A stretch of 64,000 bases of DNA from positions 1 through 64,000 of the forward strand of contig JAWLAT010000011.1 in the NCBI GenBank assembly GCA_041395325.1, read 5' to 3'. This DNA is from JAWLAT01 sp041395325. Lineage in GTDB: Bacteria; Pseudomonadota; Gammaproteobacteria; Xanthomonadales; SZUA-5. Of this stretch, positions 51,907 through 61,148 are shown piece after piece. The position numbers and the translations under genes are program-made. Every line of letters starts with the position of its first letter. The first letter of the stretch is position 1. The notes under the pieces were generated by a model. The model did not search any database. It saw only the letters and a program-made list of their open reading frames with translations, and was not told where the DNA came from.

Positions 51907-52524
51907 GTGCAGAGTTCCCCCGATCCGCATTCGTCCGATCGATTGAGCACCGCCTGGACCTTCTTTCGGCACTGGCTCCGCTCGCCGTTGACCACTGCCT
52001 CGGTGGTGCCCAGTGGTGAGGAGCTGGCCGCGCGCATGGCCGATCAGATTCGGCCCGAGGACCGGTTCGTCGTTGAACTGGGACCGGGGACCGGTGCGTT
52101 GACGGGCACGCTGCTGCAGCGTCTTCCCGATGCGGCCGAAATGGTCGCCGTCGAGCTCAACGCGGATTTTGCCCGGCAGCTGTCAGAACGCTTTCCGCAG
52201 CTCGACGTGCTGGAAGGTGATGCTCGGAGTCTGGGGCAGTTGCTGGCCGGGCATGAGCGCGCAACGCAGGGCGTTGACCTGGTGCTCAGTGGTCTGGGCA
52301 TTCTGATCATGCCTGAGGCGGTGTCGCGGGCCATACTGGCCGCGGTCTTCGAGGTGCTGTCGCCGGAAGGGCGGTTTGTGCAGTTTACCTATCGTCCGCG
52401 CAGCCCCATTCCCAAGCCGCTGTTGCGCGAGTTCGGACTGACGTCCCGTCGCGTTGCCTCGGCCTGGCGTAATCTGCCGCCGGCCTTCGTCTACGAATAT
52501 CGTCGATCCGCTGGCACACAATGA
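51907..52524 (+). CDS. SAM-dependent methyltransferase, phospholipid N-methyltransferase-like
   Basis: Methyltransferase of 205 residues. The N-terminal FFRHWLRSPLTTASVVPSGEELAARMAD is typical of PmtA-like phospholipid N-methyltransferases and related rRNA dimethyladenosine-type enzymes. The SAM motif I is VVELGPGTGALTGTLL. The C-terminus RPRSPIPKPLLREFGL also fits. The GTG at 51907 is used because the conserved region begins shortly after it; the upstream frame is open but has no good start. A role in phosphatidylcholine or membrane lipid methylation is a guess. Confidence 0.8.
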   Translation: MQSSPDPHSSDRLSTAWTFFRHWLRSPLTTASVVPSGEELAARMADQIRPEDRFVVELGPGTGALTGTLLQRLPDAAEMVAVELNADFARQLSERFPQLDVLEGDARSLGQLLAGHERATQGVDLVLSGLGILIMPEAVSRAILAAVFEVLSPEGRFVQFTYRPRSPIPKPLLREFGLTSRRVASAWRNLPPAFVYEYRRSAGTQ

Positions 52525-52563
52525 CCGCGGCGCCAGGTGCGCCGGACTACGCAAGCGGAAACA

Positions 52564-52589
52564 ACAACGGCGCCCGTGGGCGCCGTTGT
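52564..52589. terminator. Bidirectional hairpin between methyltransferase and aceA
   Basis: An 11-base-pair inverted repeat (ACAACGGCGCC with GGCGCCGTTGT) and a four-base loop lie between two convergent genes. There is no long T-run on either side, though A-rich bases precede it on the plus strand. Confidence 0.65.
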
Positions 52590-52620
52590 CATGTTCAGAT
52601 GAGCCAAAGGCTCGAAGCCA

Positions 52621-53910
52621 TCAGCCGTTGGCCGCGCTGTCGAACTGTTCGGCTTCGGTTGAGCCCTTCAGTGCGGTCACCGACGAATCGGCGCCGGCAA
52701 TGACCTGGGTGACCTGGTCGAAGTAGCCGGTACCGACCTCGCGCTGATGGCGCGTGGCGGTGTAGCCCTGGCTTTCGGCCGCGAACTCAGCCTGCTGCAG
52801 TTCCACATAGGCACTCATCTGACTCGCCTTGTAGCCCTTGGCGAGCTGGAACATCGAGTAGTTGAGGGCGTGGAAGCCGGCCAGCGTGATGAACTGGAAC
52901 TTGTAACCCATGGCCGCCAGCTCGCGCTGGAACTTGGCGATCGTGGCGTCGTCCAGGTACTTCTTCCAGTTGAAGCTGGGCGAGCAGTTGTAGGCCAGCA
53001 TCTTGCCCGGATACTTGGCATGGATGGCATCGGCAAACTGCTTGGCAAAGGCCAGATCCGGTGTGCCGGTTTCGCACCAGATCAGGTCGCAGTAAGGCGC
53101 ATAGGCCAGACCGCGGGAGATGGCCTGCTCGGGGCCGATCTTGGTCACGTAGAAGCCTTCCACGGTGCGTTCGCCGGTGCAGAAGGGCTTGTCGTTGTCA
53201 TCGACGTCGCTGGTCAGCAGGTTGGCGCCCAGCGCATCGGTACGCGCCACGATGATGCTGGGAACGCCCATGGTGTCGGCGGCCAGACGTGCCGCGACCA
53301 GCTTCTGCACCGCCTCGCGGGTCGGAACCAGCACCTTGCCGCCCATGTGACCACACTTCTTGGCGCTGGCCAGCTGGTCTTCCCAGTGCACGCCAGCCGC
53401 ACCGGCCTCGATCATGTGCTTCATCAGCTCAAAGGCGTTCAGCACGCCGCCGAAACCGGCTTCTGCGTCGGCCACGATCGGCTGCATCCAGTCGGTGCTG
53501 TCGTCGCCTTCGGCATGGTTCAGCTGATCAGCGCGCAGCAGCGCATTGTTGATGCGCTTGACGACGTTGGGGACCGAATCGACCGGATAGAGCGACTGGT
53601 CCGGATACATGGCGCCGGCGGTGTTGGCATCGGCAGCGACCTGCCAGCCGGACAGATAGATGGCTTTCAGGCCCGCCTTGACCTGCTGCATCGCCATGTT
53701 GCCGGTCAGCGCGCCGAGGGCGTTGACCCAATCTTCGGTGTTCAGGTAGCGCCAGAGCTTCTCGGAGCCCTGCTTGGCGAGACTGTGCTCAACCGGAACG
53801 GTGCCGCGCAGTCGTACGACCTCGGCGGCGCTGTAGGGGCGGGTGACACCGGCCCAGCGCGGATTATCGCGCCAGTCCTGTTCCAGTTCGGCAACGCTCT
53901 TGAAGGCCAT
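52621..53910 (-). CDS. aceA: Isocitrate lyase
   Basis: Glyoxylate-shunt enzyme of 429 residues splitting isocitrate into succinate and glyoxylate. The catalytic KKCGHMGGKVLVPT is present, with PIVADAEAGFGG for metal binding and LAYNCSPSFNWKK downstream. The start ATG shares one base with the aceB stop (TGATG), so the two are translationally coupled. The shunt lets the cell grow on acetate or fatty acids, in line with the thiolase nearby. Confidence 0.97.
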   Translation of the reverse strand: MAFKSVAELEQDWRDNPRWAGVTRPYSAAEVVRLRGTVPVEHSLAKQGSEKLWRYLNTEDWVNALGALTGNMAMQQVKAGLKAIYLSGWQVAADANTAGAMYPDQSLYPVDSVPNVVKRINNALLRADQLNHAEGDDSTDWMQPIVADAEAGFGGVLNAFELMKHMIEAGAAGVHWEDQLASAKKCGHMGGKVLVPTREAVQKLVAARLAADTMGVPSIIVARTDALGANLLTSDVDDNDKPFCTGERTVEGFYVTKIGPEQAISRGLAYAPYCDLIWCETGTPDLAFAKQFADAIHAKYPGKMLAYNCSPSFNWKKYLDDATIAKFQRELAAMGYKFQFITLAGFHALNYSMFQLAKGYKASQMSAYVELQQAEFAAESQGYTATRHQREVGTGYFDQVTQVIAGADSSVTALKGSTEAEQFDSAANG

Positions 53911-55565
53911 CAGTGCTTACTCTCTCTTGCTAGCAGCCGGTCATAGGCCGGCAGGGTCAGGAAAGCCGGGAACTGGTCGTCGCGGACCATCGACCGGAGC
54001 AATTCGGCCGCCTCTGCGAGGTCTTCCGGAGGTGTCGCGCCCGGCTCGGAACTGCTTTGGAGTGTGGTCAGTTCCTCGCCGAGCCATTGCTCTATTTGCG
54101 GCAAGCTCAATTCGGTACCGCTGTCGGTGCGGGCGCCGGTTCGGGCCCATTGCCACAGCTGTGCGCGGGAGATTTCGGCGGTCGCCGCATCTTCCATCAG
54201 GTGGTGAATCGGTACGCAGCCGCTGCCACCCAGCCAAGCCGCCAGATAACGGATGGCCACCTCGATGTTGTTGCGCACACCGGCTTCGGAGATGAAGCCA
54301 GTCGGTGCGGCGATCAGATCGGCTGCTGCCAGTGCTTGCGCTTCGAAGGGTCGATCCAGCTGATTGGGGCCGTCCAGGTGGCGGTCGAAAATCCCCAGTG
54401 CGATCGGCACCAGGCCTGGATGCGCTACCCAGGTGCCATCGTGTCCGTCGCCGGCTTCGCGTTCCTTGTCGGCGCGAACCTTGGCCAGCGCCTGCTCATT
54501 CGCCTGCGCATCACCCTTGATCGGAATCTGCGCCGCCATGCCGCCCATTGCGAAGGCGCCGCGTCGATGACAGGTGCGGATCAGCAGCTGCGAATAGGCG
54601 CGCAGGAATGGGGCGGTCATGCCGACCTGACCACGCTCGGGCAGCACGCGTGTCGCGTCGTGCTGGAAGGCGCGGATGTAGCTGAAGATGTAATCCCAGC
54701 GGCCACAGTTGAGACCGACAATGTGGTCGCGCAGTTCGTAGAGGATCTCGTCCATCTCGAACACGGCCAGAATGGTCTCGATCAGTACCGTGCAGCGCAC
54801 GCTGCCCCGTGGCAGACCCAGAGATTGCTCGGCGTGCTCGATGACCAGATTCCACAGCCGCGCCTCAAGATGGCTCTCCAGCTTGGGCAGGTAGAAATAC
54901 GGACCGGTACCGCGGCGCAGCAGCTCTGCGCCGTTGTGGAACAGGTACAACGCGAAGTCGAACAGCGAGCCGGAGACCGGCTGACCATCGACCAGGACAT
55001 GAGCTTCGGGCAGATGCCAGCCGCGCGGACGAACCAGCAGCGTGGCCGTTTGCTCGGCCAGCTGGTAGGCCTTTCCTTCCGGACTGGTGTAGTCGATCTG
55101 CCGCCGCACCGCGTCGTGCAGATTGCGCTGACCCTGCAGCAGGTTGTCCCAAGTGGGCGCGCTGGAGTCCTCGAAATCGGCCATGAACATCCGTGCGCCG
55201 GAGTTCAGTGCATTGATCACCATCTTGCGATCCACCGGCCCGGTGATCTCGACCCGCCGGTCGAGCAAATCGGCTGGAATCGGCGCGACCCGCCAGTCAC
55301 CGGCGCGAACGGCCGCTGTCTCGGGCAGAAAATCCGGCAGTTCACCGGCGTTCAGGCGCTTTTGACGCGCGCTGCGTGCCTGCAGCAAGCGCTGTCGTTC
55401 GGGCTCGAAGCGCTGGTGCAGGTCAGCGATGAAGGCCAGTGCGGCCTCACTGAGCAGAAACTCGGTGCCGGCCGGTGCCGGCAGGGTCAACACGGGCCGA
55501 GTGGCCGCGCTGGTCGGGGAGGGTCGGGACACGCGCAATTCCTCGTTGGACACGACGATGGACAT
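53910..55565 (-). CDS. aceB: Malate synthase A
   Basis: Glyoxylate-shunt enzyme of 551 residues (A-type length) joining glyoxylate and acetyl-CoA to malate. RPRGWHLPEAHVLVDGQPV and GRWDYIFSYIRAF are family signatures, as are LIETILAVFEMDEILYELR and DGHDGTWVAHPGLV. A 25-residue N-terminal extension precedes the conserved core. It is the first gene of the aceB-aceA operon; no aceK is present. Divergent from the thiolase. Confidence 0.97.
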   Translation of the reverse strand: MSIVVSNEELRVSRPSPTSAATRPVLTLPAPAGTEFLLSEAALAFIADLHQRFEPERQRLLQARSARQKRLNAGELPDFLPETAAVRAGDWRVAPIPADLLDRRVEITGPVDRKMVINALNSGARMFMADFEDSSAPTWDNLLQGQRNLHDAVRRQIDYTSPEGKAYQLAEQTATLLVRPRGWHLPEAHVLVDGQPVSGSLFDFALYLFHNGAELLRRGTGPYFYLPKLESHLEARLWNLVIEHAEQSLGLPRGSVRCTVLIETILAVFEMDEILYELRDHIVGLNCGRWDYIFSYIRAFQHDATRVLPERGQVGMTAPFLRAYSQLLIRTCHRRGAFAMGGMAAQIPIKGDAQANEQALAKVRADKEREAGDGHDGTWVAHPGLVPIALGIFDRHLDGPNQLDRPFEAQALAAADLIAAPTGFISEAGVRNNIEVAIRYLAAWLGGSGCVPIHHLMEDAATAEISRAQLWQWARTGARTDSGTELSLPQIEQWLGEELTTLQSSSEPGATPPEDLAEAAELLRSMVRDDQFPAFLTLPAYDRLLARESKH

Positions 55566-55724
55566 TCGCTGCCGACGAGCCCCTCCCGCAGGTCGGCAAT
55601 GTGAACCAGAGGTTAGCGCTTATGTTGCAGTGCGGCAACCGGACCAAAGTCGCAACCGAACAGCACTGACCCCGAGTCGGGTTTCGCGGTATTTTTGGGA
55701 CTTTCCCCGGGAGGAGATTCGGCG

Positions 55725-56909
55725 ATGAGCAAACCAGAAGTGCTGGTCCTGGCCGCGCAGCGATCAGCCGTGGGCAGTTTCGGTGGTGGCCTTTCGGACA
55801 TCGAACCGCACGAGTTGGCCGGTCAGGTGATGAAGGCGACGATTGCTGCGGGCGGCGTCGATCCGGCCCTGATCAACTATGTGACCGTTGGCAACTGCAT
55901 TCCGACCGGGCCGCGCTACGCCTATGTGGCCCGCGTGGCGGCGATCCAGGCCGGACTGCCGATGGAATCAGTGGCGATGGCGGTGAATCGGCTCTGTTCG
56001 TCGGGCCTGCAGGGCATCGTGACCACCGCGCAGAACATCCTGCTGGGCGATTGCGAGGCGGGCGTGGGCGGCGGTGTCGAGGTAATGTCGCGCGGCGCCT
56101 ATCTTTCGACGCACATGCGCAGCGGTGCGCGCATGGGTGATGTCAGCATGCTCGACGCGATGGTCGATGCGCTGACCGATCCCTTTGGCGTGGGTCATAT
56201 GGGCATCACGGCCGAAAATCTGGTCGACAAATGGGGCATTAGCCGCGAGGAACAAGATGCCTTGGCCGCCGAGTCGCACCGCCGCGCCGCCGCCGCGCGC
56301 GAAGAAGGCCGCTTCAAGTCGCAGATCGTGCCGGTGGTCAAGCAGACCCGCAAGGGCGAGGTGGTGATCGACACCGACGAGCACATTCGTCCGGATACCA
56401 CGGCCGAGGGCCTGGCCAAGATGCGTCCGGCCTTCAAGAAGGATGGCTCGGTCACCGCGGGTAATGCCTCGGGCATCAACGACGGCGCGGCATTCCTGGT
56501 GCTGGCGGCATCGGGCAGTCAGGCGGCCGCCGGCAAAACGCCTTTGGCGCGACTGGTCAGCTATGCGGTGGCCGGTGTCCCCAACCACATCATGGGTGAA
56601 GGCCCGATCCCGGCAACCAAGCTTGCCTTGCAGAAGGCGGGGCTATCGCTGGCGCAAATGGACGTGATCGAATCCAACGAGGCCTTTGCGGCCCAGGCCA
56701 TTGCGGTGGCACGCGGACTGGATTTCGACATGGCCAAGGTCAATCCCAACGGTGGCGCCATTGCATTGGGTCATCCGATCGGTGCGTCGGGCGCGGTGCT
56801 GGCCGTCAAGGCCATTCACGAACTGCATCGCGGCGGCGGGAAGTACGCGCTGGTGACGATGTGCATCGGCGGCGGGCAAGGCATCGCAGCGATCTTCGAG
56901 CGGCTCTGA
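55725..56909 (+). CDS. Acetyl-CoA C-acetyltransferase (thiolase)
   Basis: Thiolase of 394 residues. The acylated Cys91 is in VNRLCSSGLQGI; the conserved NEAFAAQ, HPIGASGA and second Cys in CIGGGQGIAAIF are all present. It condenses or cleaves acetyl-CoA/acetoacetyl-CoA or longer acyl-CoAs (fadA, atoB or phaA-type). GGGAGGAG precedes ATG 55725. It is followed four bases later by the murD-like gene. Substrate length cannot be told from sequence alone. Confidence 0.93.
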   Translation: MSKPEVLVLAAQRSAVGSFGGGLSDIEPHELAGQVMKATIAAGGVDPALINYVTVGNCIPTGPRYAYVARVAAIQAGLPMESVAMAVNRLCSSGLQGIVTTAQNILLGDCEAGVGGGVEVMSRGAYLSTHMRSGARMGDVSMLDAMVDALTDPFGVGHMGITAENLVDKWGISREEQDALAAESHRRAAAAREEGRFKSQIVPVVKQTRKGEVVIDTDEHIRPDTTAEGLAKMRPAFKKDGSVTAGNASGINDGAAFLVLAASGSQAAAGKTPLARLVSYAVAGVPNHIMGEGPIPATKLALQKAGLSLAQMDVIESNEAFAAQAIAVARGLDFDMAKVNPNGGAIALGHPIGASGAVLAVKAIHELHRGGGKYALVTMCIGGGQGIAAIFERL

Positions 56910-56913
56910 GCGA

Positions 56914-58299
56914 ATGAACTTCGAGCGCGTCGGTCGCCGTCGCACGGCGATCTGGGGCTTTGGTGCCGAAGGACAGGCGGCGTTGCGCGTGCTGCGCCGC
57001 CTGTTTCCGGAGAAGCCGGTCGATTTGATCCTGACGGAGGCTGAAGCCGCGGCCTGGGATTTTGGTGGTGACCCCTTCCTCACCGTGCAGACCGACGATC
57101 CCAGTTCGGGTTTGCTGGCCCAGTATCAGGTGGTGATCAAGTCACCGGGTATCAGTGCCTATCACCCGGCCATCGAATGGGCCAATTTCCGTGGCAGCCG
57201 AATTGTCAGCGGCACGCATCTGTGGTTTGACGAGCATGCCGAGGACCGCACCATTGCGATCACCGGGACCAAAGGCAAGAGCACGGTCAGTGCTCTGGTT
57301 GCCCATCTTCTACGGGCCGGCGGGCACCGCACCGCGCTGGCTGGCAACATCGGCATGCCGCTGCTGGAGCTGTTTGATCCAGATCCGGCACCCGAAGTGT
57401 GGGTGATCGAGTTGTCCAGTTTCCAGACGGCGGACCTGGGTGAGGGCGTGCCCACGGTGGCCACGATTCTCAACCTCAGTCCCGAGCATCTGGACTGGCA
57501 CGGCACGGCCGAGCAGTACTACGAGGACAAGCTGGCCATCCTGTGTGACAACGAGGTGGAAGTGGCCGTGATCAACGCTGCTGACGCCGAGCTGATGCGC
57601 CGAACCGCGAGCGTCCCCAGCCGAGTGCTGTTCAATCACGGCGCAGGCTGGCATGTCAGTGGCGACTGGATCATGGACGGCTCGGTGCAGGTCCTGCCGC
57701 TGAGCGATCTGCCCTTGCCGGGCGCGCACAACGCCAGCAATGTCTGCGCGGCGCTGGCTACTGTGGAAGCCGCGGGGATGGACGCTCGCGCACTGGCACG
57801 GCATGTGCGCAGCTTCCGCGCCTTGCCGCATCGGCTGCAGCCGTTGGGCGAGAAGGCGGGCATTCGCTACATCAACGACAGCATCGCCACCACGCCAGCG
57901 GCGATGATCGAAGCCGTGCGGGCCGTCGCGCCGACCGGCCCGCTGGCGCTGCTGATCGGCGGCAAGGATCGTGGGCTGGACTGGCGGCCGCATGCGGCGG
58001 AACTGGCGCAGCTGGCACCGACCGTCATCGTGGGCATGGGGGAGTTCGGCAAGCGCCTGGTGGCATTGCTGGCCGAGCAGGGCATCCCGCCCGAGCGACT
58101 GGCGCACGGCGAGGATCTGGCGCAGGCGATGGCGATGGCGACGGCGCGCCTGCCGGACGGTGGCACGGTGTTGCTGTCGCCCGGGGCGCCCAGTTTTGAT
58201 GCATTCCGTGACTATCGCGAGCGCGGTGAGCGCTTTGCCGAGCTGGCCGGTTTCGATCCGGCTCTGATTGGCCGAATCGAAGGTCTGGGCATCGCCTGA
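56914..58299 (+). CDS. murD2: MurD2-like UDP-MurNAc-L-Ala--L-Glu ligase
   Basis: Mur ligase of 461 residues with N-terminal Rossmann-like domain (TAIWGFGAEGQAALRVL), P-loop GTKGKST at 118-124, and the central PLLELFDPDPAPEVWVIELSS and LSPEHLDWHGTAEQYY. The sequence looks like the Xanthomonas MurD2 type, which adds L-Glu to UDP-MurNAc-L-Ala before epimerisation by MurL, rather than standard MurD. This is judged from overall motif style and the context outside a dcw cluster. It starts four bases after thiolase. No MurL-like gene follows. It could instead be the main MurD. Confidence 0.75.
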   Translation: MNFERVGRRRTAIWGFGAEGQAALRVLRRLFPEKPVDLILTEAEAAAWDFGGDPFLTVQTDDPSSGLLAQYQVVIKSPGISAYHPAIEWANFRGSRIVSGTHLWFDEHAEDRTIAITGTKGKSTVSALVAHLLRAGGHRTALAGNIGMPLLELFDPDPAPEVWVIELSSFQTADLGEGVPTVATILNLSPEHLDWHGTAEQYYEDKLAILCDNEVEVAVINAADAELMRRTASVPSRVLFNHGAGWHVSGDWIMDGSVQVLPLSDLPLPGAHNASNVCAALATVEAAGMDARALARHVRSFRALPHRLQPLGEKAGIRYINDSIATTPAAMIEAVRAVAPTGPLALLIGGKDRGLDWRPHAAELAQLAPTVIVGMGEFGKRLVALLAEQGIPPERLAHGEDLAQAMAMATARLPDGGTVLLSPGAPSFDAFRDYRERGERFAELAGFDPALIGRIEGLGIA

Positions 58300-58304
58300 G
58301 GGAG

Positions 58305-58333
58305 CGACCTGCTGCGACCTTCGCAGCAGGTCG
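58305..58333. terminator. Strong inverted repeat after murD2-like gene
   Basis: A perfect 13-base-pair stem (CGACCTGCTGCGA with TCGCAGCAGGTCG) with a three-base loop lies between the convergent murD2 and VOC genes. No T-run is present, so it is a likely but unproven bidirectional terminator. Confidence 0.7.
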
Positions 58334-58339
58334 GACGAA

Positions 58340-58714
58340 TCAGCTGGGCTCCATGATGAAGCAGTTGAGCTTGTTGCCATCCAGATCGCGGAAATAGCCG
58401 GCATAAAAGCCGGGGAAGCGCTCGCCCGGCGGTCCTTCGCAGGTTCCACCCAGCTCCAGCGCACGGGCGTAGACCTTGTCGACCATGGCGCGATCGGCGC
58501 CGGCGAGCGCGACCATCACGCCGTTGCCCACGGTAGCGGCATTGCCGTCGTAGGGCTTTGCAACGCAGAAGCCCGCGGCTTGTGGATTGTTGGCCCAGGC
58601 GATGAAGCGGTCCGATTCCATGAATCGCTTGGCGCCCAGCAGCGACAGTAGATCGTCGTAAAAGGCGGTGGCGCGAGGCAGATCATTGGTACCGACAGTG
58701 ACGTAGCCGATCAT
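58340..58714 (-). CDS. VOC-family (glyoxalase-like) protein
   Basis: Small protein of 124 residues with the vicinal-oxygen-chelate fold. It begins MIGYVTVGTNDLPRATAFYDDLL and ends YFRDLDGNKLNCFIME, the two beta-alpha-beta repeats. His and Glu metal ligands are not complete, as in many non-glyoxalase VOC proteins. ATG 58714 is chosen over the TTG two codons earlier. It stands alone next to trxC on the same strand (200-base gap). Function is unknown. Confidence 0.88.
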   Translation of the reverse strand: MIGYVTVGTNDLPRATAFYDDLLSLLGAKRFMESDRFIAWANNPQAAGFCVAKPYDGNAATVGNGVMVALAGADRAMVDKVYARALELGGTCEGPPGERFPGFYAGYFRDLDGNKLNCFIMEPS

Positions 58715-58914
58715 GAGCAACTCCGTGGTCAGGGGCGTTCACAATCAGGCATCGACGGATGCCTCACCAGTGGCGAAAGTGACGCCGCAATGGCGAGATC
58801 AGACATTGCTGCCGTGACGATGGCGGCAATGTACGGCCTTGGTGCCGGAATTCTCCAGAACCACCGAGCATCCGGGCTGTGCGATTGAATCGAAGGTTTG
58901 CCGGTACGTCGTAC

Positions 58915-59352
58915 TCAGCCCACCAACGCGCCGCGCACCCATTGCAGCAACTGCGGCAGTGGCATGGCACCGCTGATCCGATTCAGCTCACGGCCTTGGT
59001 GCAGCAGAATCAAGGTGGGGATGCTCCGAATACCGAAGCGTCGACCCAGTTCGGGCTCGGCCTCGGTGTCCAGCTTGGCCAGGCGCACTTGCGGATGCAG
59101 TTGTGCTGCAGCTGCCTTGAAGGTCGGCGCGAAGGCTCGGCAGGGCGCACACCAGGGCGCCCAGCAATCGACCAGCACCGGCAGATCGCCACGCTCCAGC
59201 AGCGCGGCGGCGTTACTGCTGTTGAGGACGACTGGCTCGGGGGGCAGCAATGCCTGGTGGCAGCGACCACAGTTCGGCTGCTGCGCGAGACGGTCGGCAG
59301 GCACCCGATTGGCAGAGAGGCAGTGCGGGCAGGGAATGATGAGGTCGGACAT
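58915..59352 (-). CDS. trxC: Thioredoxin 2-like zinc-binding thioredoxin
   Basis: Thioredoxin of 145 residues. The N-terminal zinc ribbon has CPHC and CGRC pairs, as in TrxC. The active site reads WCAPC where most have WCGPC, a change that can shift redox potential. SIPTLILLHQG and the cis-Pro loop are intact. It serves as a disulfide reductase, often under oxidative stress. ATG 59352 is used because it begins MSDLIIPCPHC, the usual TrxC start. Confidence 0.92.
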   Translation of the reverse strand: MSDLIIPCPHCLSANRVPADRLAQQPNCGRCHQALLPPEPVVLNSSNAAALLERGDLPVLVDCWAPWCAPCRAFAPTFKAAAAQLHPQVRLAKLDTEAEPELGRRFGIRSIPTLILLHQGRELNRISGAMPLPQLLQWVRGALVG

Positions 59353-59414
59353 GAGTCGCGCCAATTCGATGTTGGCCACAGATCTGGGGGCGCAAGCCCC
59401 ACATCCAAGTCGCC

Positions 59415-60197
59415 TCAGCGGTAACCGCGAACCACCAGATCCTTGGCGTTGAGCCGCATGTGATAGGAAAAGCGGTCGGGACGGTAGAGTGCGCGCAGAT
59501 AGTCAAATGGGCGACCGCGCTGGTCTCGGGTGACGCGTGAGATCAGCAGCAGCGGAGCGCCCAGTGGCAACTCCAGCTGGTCAGCCAATGTGCCGTCAGC
59601 GGCTTCGGCCGACAGGGTCTGCTCCACTTCGCTCAGTTCCAGTCCCAGGCGGCGAAACAGCTCCAGGCGCGAGCTGCCGCGCAGATTCTCGGCACAGAAA
59701 ACGGGCCCCAGCGGCACGGTCCAGCTGGTGTAGTGGGCAAAAGGGGCACCGTTTTCATTGTTGCGTACCCGCACGGCGCGGTCGCACAGATCGGTGGCGC
59801 GCAATCCCAGCGCGTCGCAGACCTGGGGCGGCGGATTGACGCGGGCGAAGTCCAGCAGACGGATGCTGGTTTCGCGACCGATCAGCGCCAGGCTGTCGAT
59901 CATGCTCAGCAAGGGGGCCTGCAGGATCTTCGGCGGGTCGCGGTAGGACACATGGCTGCCCAATCCGCGACGGCGAGTGATCAACCCTTGACGCGCCAAC
60001 TCGTCCATGGCCCGCTTGCTGGTGATCCGCGAGACGTCGAAGAACTCGGCGAGCTCGGCTTCGCCCGGCAGGCGCCAGCCCAGTCGCCACTCGCCGATCT
60101 CGATCTTGCGCTTGAGCACCAGAAAGAGCTGGTGATAGAGCGGCTCGGGCTGATCGCGATTCAGCGCCGCCCGGTCGGCGTCGGTGAATCCGCGCAT
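59415..60197 (-). CDS. GntR/HutC-family transcriptional regulator with UTRA domain
   Basis: Regulator of 260 residues. The N-terminal winged helix (EPLYHQLFLVLKRKIEIGEW, then EAELAEFFDVSRITSKRAMDEL) is GntR-type. The C-terminal UTRA domain (about 95-245; RVRNNENGAPFAHYTSW and YHMRLNAKD) binds small ligands such as phosphosugars, histidine derivatives or others. No metabolic operon is beside it except the partner-switch pair downstream on the same strand, so the target is unknown. Confidence 0.93.
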   Translation of the reverse strand: MRGFTDADRAALNRDQPEPLYHQLFLVLKRKIEIGEWRLGWRLPGEAELAEFFDVSRITSKRAMDELARQGLITRRRGLGSHVSYRDPPKILQAPLLSMIDSLALIGRETSIRLLDFARVNPPPQVCDALGLRATDLCDRAVRVRNNENGAPFAHYTSWTVPLGPVFCAENLRGSSRLELFRRLGLELSEVEQTLSAEAADGTLADQLELPLGAPLLLISRVTRDQRGRPFDYLRALYRPDRFSYHMRLNAKDLVVRGYR

Positions 60198-60309
60198 GGC
60201 CTAATGTGGGATTCCGCAATGACGTTGAGGCGTAGCCACGCGATGACAACGACGAACAACGCCATGTCCTGGGAAAAGGAAATCGTCAAGGGGCATCGCG
60301 GAACACCAC

Positions 60310-60693
60310 CTAGCCCGGCTGGATCGTGGCGTCGCCGTCGTCCTGCTGCAGCAGCGCCAGATAGGCATCCAGTTCGGCGTCATTGTCGAACAGCTGATCG
60401 ACGGCAAGATTCTGCACCGCGGCAAAGACCCGCTTGACCTGTGCGCTGGCATTGGCCGCGACCACGCGCCGACCCAGCTTGGCCATGTAGTTGCGCGCCT
60501 TGAGGATCAGACGCACGCCGGCGGAGCTGATGTACTCGACGCGCTTGAGGTCGAAGGCAACGGCCTTCGGCCGGTCGGCCAGCACCTGATCCAGCTGCCG
60601 CTCCAACTCGGTGCAGGTTTCTGCGTCCAGGCGACCGATCAGTATCAGTACGGTGGTGCCGTCCGCGCGTCGATCGATCAGCATCGGGGTCAT
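60310..60693 (-). CDS. STAS-domain anti-anti-sigma factor
   Basis: Protein of 127 residues with a single STAS domain (SpoIIAA/RsbV-like). The phosphorylatable serine lies in DLKRVEYISSAGVRLILKA. It should bind the serine kinase encoded just upstream and release a target (classically a sigma factor). ATG 60693 is preferred for spacing from a TGGAG; ATG 60696 is also possible. It is 17 bases downstream of the kinase-like gene on the same strand. Confidence 0.92.
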   Translation of the reverse strand: MTPMLIDRRADGTTVLILIGRLDAETCTELERQLDQVLADRPKAVAFDLKRVEYISSAGVRLILKARNYMAKLGRRVVAANASAQVKRVFAAVQNLAVDQLFDNDAELDAYLALLQQDDGDATIQPG

Positions 60694-60710
60694 CATGGCT
60701 CCAGGCAGGG

Positions 60711-61148
60711 TCAGACGGCCGTGCTCAGGGGCACGGTGAAACTGAGATGGTTGAAGTCGCCGCGACGGTCGTAACTGCAGTCGCGGGCGAAATGCCGCAC
60801 CAGGGGCAGGCCAACGCCGCCGTCGGCGGAGGGCTCGGCCAGTGGCGCTTCGAAAGGATCGAAGGACAGTCCGTTGTCGATCCATTCGCACCAGATCGTG
60901 TGATCGTCGGCGATCAGCGACAGCCGGCATTCCAGCGCGCTTTCCCGTCGCCCGCTGTGGTTCAGGAGGTTGACCAGCAGTTCCTCGAGGACCAGCACCA
61001 GATCGTCCAATGCGTCCTCGAACTGGCCGGCAGCCTCGGCGAACTCGGTCTGCATCTCGTGCAACTGCCGCAGCACGCCGCCCACGTCCTTCAGACGAAA
61101 GGTCCATTCGGTGCGGCCGCTGGCGTGTTGTGGCGCGCTTCCGGGCAT
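60711..61148 (-). CDS. RsbW/SpoIIAB-like serine-protein kinase (anti-sigma factor)
   Basis: GHKL ATPase-fold protein of 145 residues. The N box is in LEELLVNLLNHSG, the G1 box is WIDNGLSFDP and the G2 box GGVGLPLVRHFARD. It should phosphorylate the STAS partner downstream and bind its target depending on ATP/ADP. ATG 61148 fits the domain start; the frame is open back to 61238 without a better site. No sigma factor, phosphatase or sensor is nearby in the window, so the output is unknown. Confidence 0.9.
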   Translation of the reverse strand: MPGSAPQHASGRTEWTFRLKDVGGVLRQLHEMQTEFAEAAGQFEDALDDLVLVLEELLVNLLNHSGRRESALECRLSLIADDHTIWCEWIDNGLSFDPFEAPLAEPSADGGVGLPLVRHFARDCSYDRRGDFNHLSFTVPLSTAV

